A stretch of 64,000 nucleotides of DNA, from the NCBI GenBank assembly GCA_003508835.1, contig PUFA01000084.1:2480001-2544000 (forward strand). The letters run 5' to 3'. This DNA is from Eonycteris spelaea (Eukaryota > Chordata > Mammalia > Chiroptera > Pteropodidae). The notes under the pieces are model-generated. The model ran no database searches. It had not been told where the DNA came from and saw nothing but the letters and a program-made list of their open reading frames with translations. Of this stretch, positions 62,106 to 64,000 are shown in pieces (within the stretch, counting starts at the first letter, position 1; every line of letters begins with the position of its first letter). The position numbers and the translations under genes were made by a program.

Positions 62106-62740
62106 TCAATTGAAACCTGGCCCCAGGGGATTCGATTGGAAATGCTCGATACCCATCCTAGCTGGGAAGTATGATTTGAGGGCTAAGCAGGCTACTGGTG
62201 AGGTCTTCATCTTGGAGTAACTAGCAGAGTTGTGTTTGATTTCCAAATAACTGAAATTAACGAGGAAACACAAAAATACAACAGAAGATATGAACAAAGA
62301 GCAAAGGACCCAGGGGGCTAAATGGAGGAAAGGTCAGAAACACTAGGGGACTGTTTTGTTTCAGTGACTTGAAATCAAGTAAAAAGGAACAGCTAACACA
62401 GTGGAATGAAACATAAAAGTCAGGTAGGATGAGCCTTCGAACAGCCGTTAGACTGCTGAGGTGGAGGTCATGGTGACATTTAGAGGAGCATTTCCATTGA
62501 GTTGTTGGGGAAAGAAGGGAAATTTCAAAGAGGCAGAACCCGCAGTGGGATAATGGAAGACACGTGGGTAGTAAGTTCCAAGCGTTTCCTCGTGCAAAAG
62601 AGATAATCAGGACCCATGGGATAACAAGGTCAAGTCAAGGACTCATGAGGGCAGGAGTTTCACCTGTGTTTGCTGAGAGCAAAGGGGGAATTGGCAGCAG
62701 TGGATGGACCTTGCACGCACAAGCACAGAGCTGCGGCGAT
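62106..62740. other. LSAMP proximal upstream region, no gene or repeat recognised
   Basis: This stretch separates the transposon island from the CpG-rich promoter. G+C rises towards the right. I recognise no repeat family or coding frame, so it is the most likely place for conserved proximal control elements. Confidence 0.4.
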
Positions 62741-62749
62741 ATTGGGATG

Positions 62750-62768
62750 TGCGCACTAGATGGCAGTA
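62750..62768 (+). promoter_or_regulatory. Strong CTCF-type binding motif at the LSAMP promoter
   Basis: The 19 bases TGCGCACTAGATGGCAGTA match the CTCF consensus YGRCCASYAGRKGGCRSYR at 17 positions by my count, including the complete core ASYAGRKGGC. The motif lies on the plus strand about 31 bp upstream of the TATA box. Occupancy is inferred, not shown. Confidence 0.65.
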
Positions 62769-62798
62769 GCGGGGCCCTTTCGGCTCGGTTCGCGGTCC

Positions 62799-62805
62799 TA
62801 TAAAA
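62799..62805 (+). promoter_or_regulatory. TATA box (TATAAAA) of LSAMP exon 1a promoter
   Basis: A canonical TATAAAA sits within G+C-rich flanks (CGGTCC on the left, CGCTG on the right). A pyrimidine-purine initiator step (CA) lies at 62829-62830, about 31 bases downstream of the first T, which is the expected spacing. A canonical TATA box inside a CpG island is a less common promoter type. Confidence 0.7.
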
Positions 62806-62829
62806 CGCTGCTTGTTTAAGTACAGTCGC

Positions 62830-63145
62830 ATTTAGTTGGAGCTGCAGGGGAGTGAGGGAGAGAAGGGTAGGAAGGAGCAGAGCGAGGGAGCTTGAGGGAG
62901 AGGGGTGCTCGCTGTGTTTACACCAGACACAGGCTTCGAGCATCCATCCCAGCCCGAGCTCTTGCGGAGGAGAGCGAGACTGTTCTGGGTCTGGCCGGCG
63001 TGCGGCGGGAGCCTGGTCTGTCCGGGTTGCCGGAGCCGGGAGAGCCCGGAGGGAAACCGAGGGAAACGAGCCGCGCGTTTTTCTAGAGTGCAAGAGAAGA
63101 GGCGAGAGCCGGAGCGCGAGAGGGAGCATCCAGCGCGGCGGAGAC
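62830..63145 (+). other. LSAMP: LSAMP exon 1a 5' untranslated region (inferred)
   Basis: This stretch runs from the predicted start site to the first ATG. It is purine-rich at first (GAGGGAGAGAAGGG-like, about 62845-62910) and then strongly CpG-rich from about 62950. It contains no ATG, so scanning ribosomes would reach 63146 first. The 5' boundary is inferred from the TATA box position and not from transcript data. Confidence 0.6.
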
Positions 63146-63212
63146 ATGAGGACCTACTGGCTGCACAGCGTCTGGGTACTGGGCTTCTTCCTGTCCCTCT
63201 TCTCGTTGCAAG
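63146..63212 (+). CDS. LSAMP: LSAMP first coding exon (exon 1a type), partial CDS encoding the signal peptide
   Basis: Seen: the first ATG downstream of the promoter opens a 22-codon frame that starts MRTYWLHS, continues with a hydrophobic core (VLGFFLSLF) and ends SLQ plus one base of a Gly codon, followed by the donor GTAAGG at 63213. The context has a purine at -3, and no ATG precedes it in the inferred leader. Known: LSAMP is a neuronal GPI-anchored IgLON protein with three Ig domains, and it uses two alternative first exons, each encoding a different signal peptide joined to shared exon 2 in phase 1. This peptide matches my memory of the exon 1a form, and the phase fits. Inferred: the three Ig domains and GPI signal are encoded beyond the window, probably far downstream because intron 1 is very long in other mammals. 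The peptide would be cleaved in the ER. Alternative: another IgLON, but NTM, OPCML and NEGR1 first exons differ. Confidence 0.86.
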
Positions 63213-64000
63213 GTAAGGAGGGATGCCCTGGCCTCGCGCGCCCCCTCCTTCCTGCTGCGGGGTCTGGGGGTGGTCGGTGGAGTAGGGAGCGCTCAGAAGA
63301 TGGACGGAACGCGGCTTATTTACAAGTCTGCGGTGCGCTCCCTGCCCTCCCGGCTCTGCGCCCAGGCTGGGTCCCGAGGCGTGCAGGAGTGTGCGGACAG
63401 ACTTGCTGCAATATCGGTGTTGGTGGGGAGATCCGGAACCAGTGTGTGTGTGTGTGTTGGTGGTGGTGGTGGGAGTAGTAGAGGTGTGTGTGTGTGTGGG
63501 GGGGTATGTGTGTGTGTGTGTGTTGGCGGGTTAGGGGCTGCTGAGAAGGGTGGTGGGGAAGGAGCAGAGGTTGCTCCTCGTAAACTCCAAGCGCCACGGT
63601 GGTGTTCGCTGTCCCCGCGTCTCCAGTGCTGATACCACTGCAATCCTGCTCTTTCAGGAGAAAATTGGCATTAAGTTTAGGAGGGGGTTGGGTCTCACCT
63701 TGGCACCTGGTACTTATATCTCTATGCAAAATAACCCTCGCAGATTCTGCCCCGAGGTGGGGGAGTGAAGTGTTGGGAAGGGGTGGGGGGTTGAAATGAA
63801 TTCACAGGTTAATAGCCATGCCGACTCGGAATGGGCAATATTTTTTATGCTTGGGGGACTAAATAGCTACTGCTGGGTGTTTACTTTGAAGAGGTTTTAG
63901 GTGTCAGTGTTTTAGGAGGTTGTGAAATGAATTCATGAAGGTTAAAAATGAAAATACATACAGTGTGTGCATATCCTTTACAGGCTGGTGTCCAGAGCCC
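63213..64000 (+). other. LSAMP: Start of LSAMP intron 1
   Basis: The intron opens with GTAAGG after a CAAG exon end, a near-ideal donor. The first 200 bases remain CpG-rich, then come a GT/GGT microsatellite and less biased sequence to the window edge. No acceptor and exon 2 are seen. Open frames here (for example 63270-63632) are products of G+C-rich and microsatellite sequence. Confidence 0.75.
63441..63525. repeat. GT / GGT / G-run microsatellite in LSAMP intron 1
   Basis: Alternating GT tracts are broken by GGTGGTGGTGG and an eight-G run. The sequence can form Z-DNA or G-rich structures and is expected to vary in length between individuals. It begins about 230 bases into the intron. Confidence 0.85.

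Larger units (their letters stand above)
62740..63420. promoter_or_regulatory. CpG island spanning the LSAMP exon 1a promoter
   Basis: CpG dinucleotides are rare through the first 62.6 kb and become frequent here (CGGCG, GCGCG, CCGGAG, CGCGCGCC). The G+C rise covers the promoter, exon and start of intron 1. This is typical of a constitutively unmethylated vertebrate promoter. Confidence 0.8.

Noticed and set aside
62635..63147. 170-codon minus-strand frame opposite the LSAMP promoter, a possible divergent gene
   Set aside because: Low-complexity Leu/Ser/Pro-rich translation expected from G+C-rich sequence. No start context, domain or matching splice structure was seen. A divergent non-coding transcript is still possible.
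62852..63478. Long plus-strand open frames (208, 103 and 120 codons) around the LSAMP exon
   Set aside because: They use non-ATG or out-of-frame starts, cross the GTAAGG donor, and arise because CpG-rich sequence is poor in stop codons.
1..64000. CRISPR arrays, operons, bacterial ribosome binding sites, phage or plasmid features
   Set aside because: Repeat content, CpG depletion and the spliced exon show mammalian nuclear DNA. Tandem repeats here are microsatellites without spacers.

Overview
The window is nuclear mammalian DNA: A+T-rich, with long intergenic stretches, many decayed L1, L2, MIR and MaLR copies, DNA-transposon fossils, and one CpG-rich promoter at the far right. The best lineage clue is two SINEs whose heads are near-complete 5S rRNA gene copies (9643-9800 and 59389-59600), each with perfect target-site duplications. 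Among bats, 5S-derived SINEs are described from fruit bats, so I infer a megabat (Pteropodidae). The sequence alone does not prove the species.

Only one protein-coding gene is supported. At 62.7-63.2 kb on the plus strand a CpG-rich promoter drives an exon whose 22 codons begin MRTYWLHS. I recognise these as the alternative signal-peptide first exon (exon 1a type) of LSAMP, the limbic system-associated membrane protein, a GPI-anchored IgLON cell-adhesion molecule of neurons. The exon ends in split phase 1 at a consensus GTAAGG donor, as needed to join the IgLON exon 2. The rest of LSAMP lies beyond the right edge. Everything left of about 62.7 kb is the flank upstream of this promoter.

Layout: 0-0.5 kb possible LTR (minus). 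0.5-4.85 kb unassigned. 4.85-9.5 kb L1 3' end (plus), microsatellites and two consecutive minus-strand L1 copies. 9.64-9.8 kb 5S SINE. 9.8-19 kb mostly unassigned, with an L2 tail, a MaLR LTR and an L1 3' end. 19.1-22.95 kb two overlapping plus-strand L1 copies. 23.6-24.0 kb ERV LTR copy 1. 24.1-30.5 kb minus-strand L1 split by a complete but dead hAT-Charlie transposon (26329-28930). 33-40.9 kb L1-rich, including an L1 interrupted by a twin-primed (5'-inverted) L1. 41.3-42.9 kb a clean 5'-truncated L1 with target duplications. 43-56.5 kb sparse old repeats, LTR copy 2 inside an L2, and an MLT1/MST LTR. 56.6-57.0 kb LTR copy 3. 59.4-62.1 kb a dense island of small transposons directly upstream of the LSAMP promoter. 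62.7-64 kb promoter, exon 1a and the start of intron 1.

Most noteworthy are a strong CTCF-type motif about 31 bp upstream of a TATA box at the LSAMP promoter, the two structurally different 5S SINEs, the internal direct repeat in the Charlie transposon, a three-copy LTR family in which one copy carries a perfect 18-bp palindrome of SOX-type half-sites, and the inverted L1 nested in an older L1. I found no convincing evidence of a new protein-coding system. Long open frames outside the LSAMP exon fall in repeats, CpG-rich sequence or chance-open DNA.
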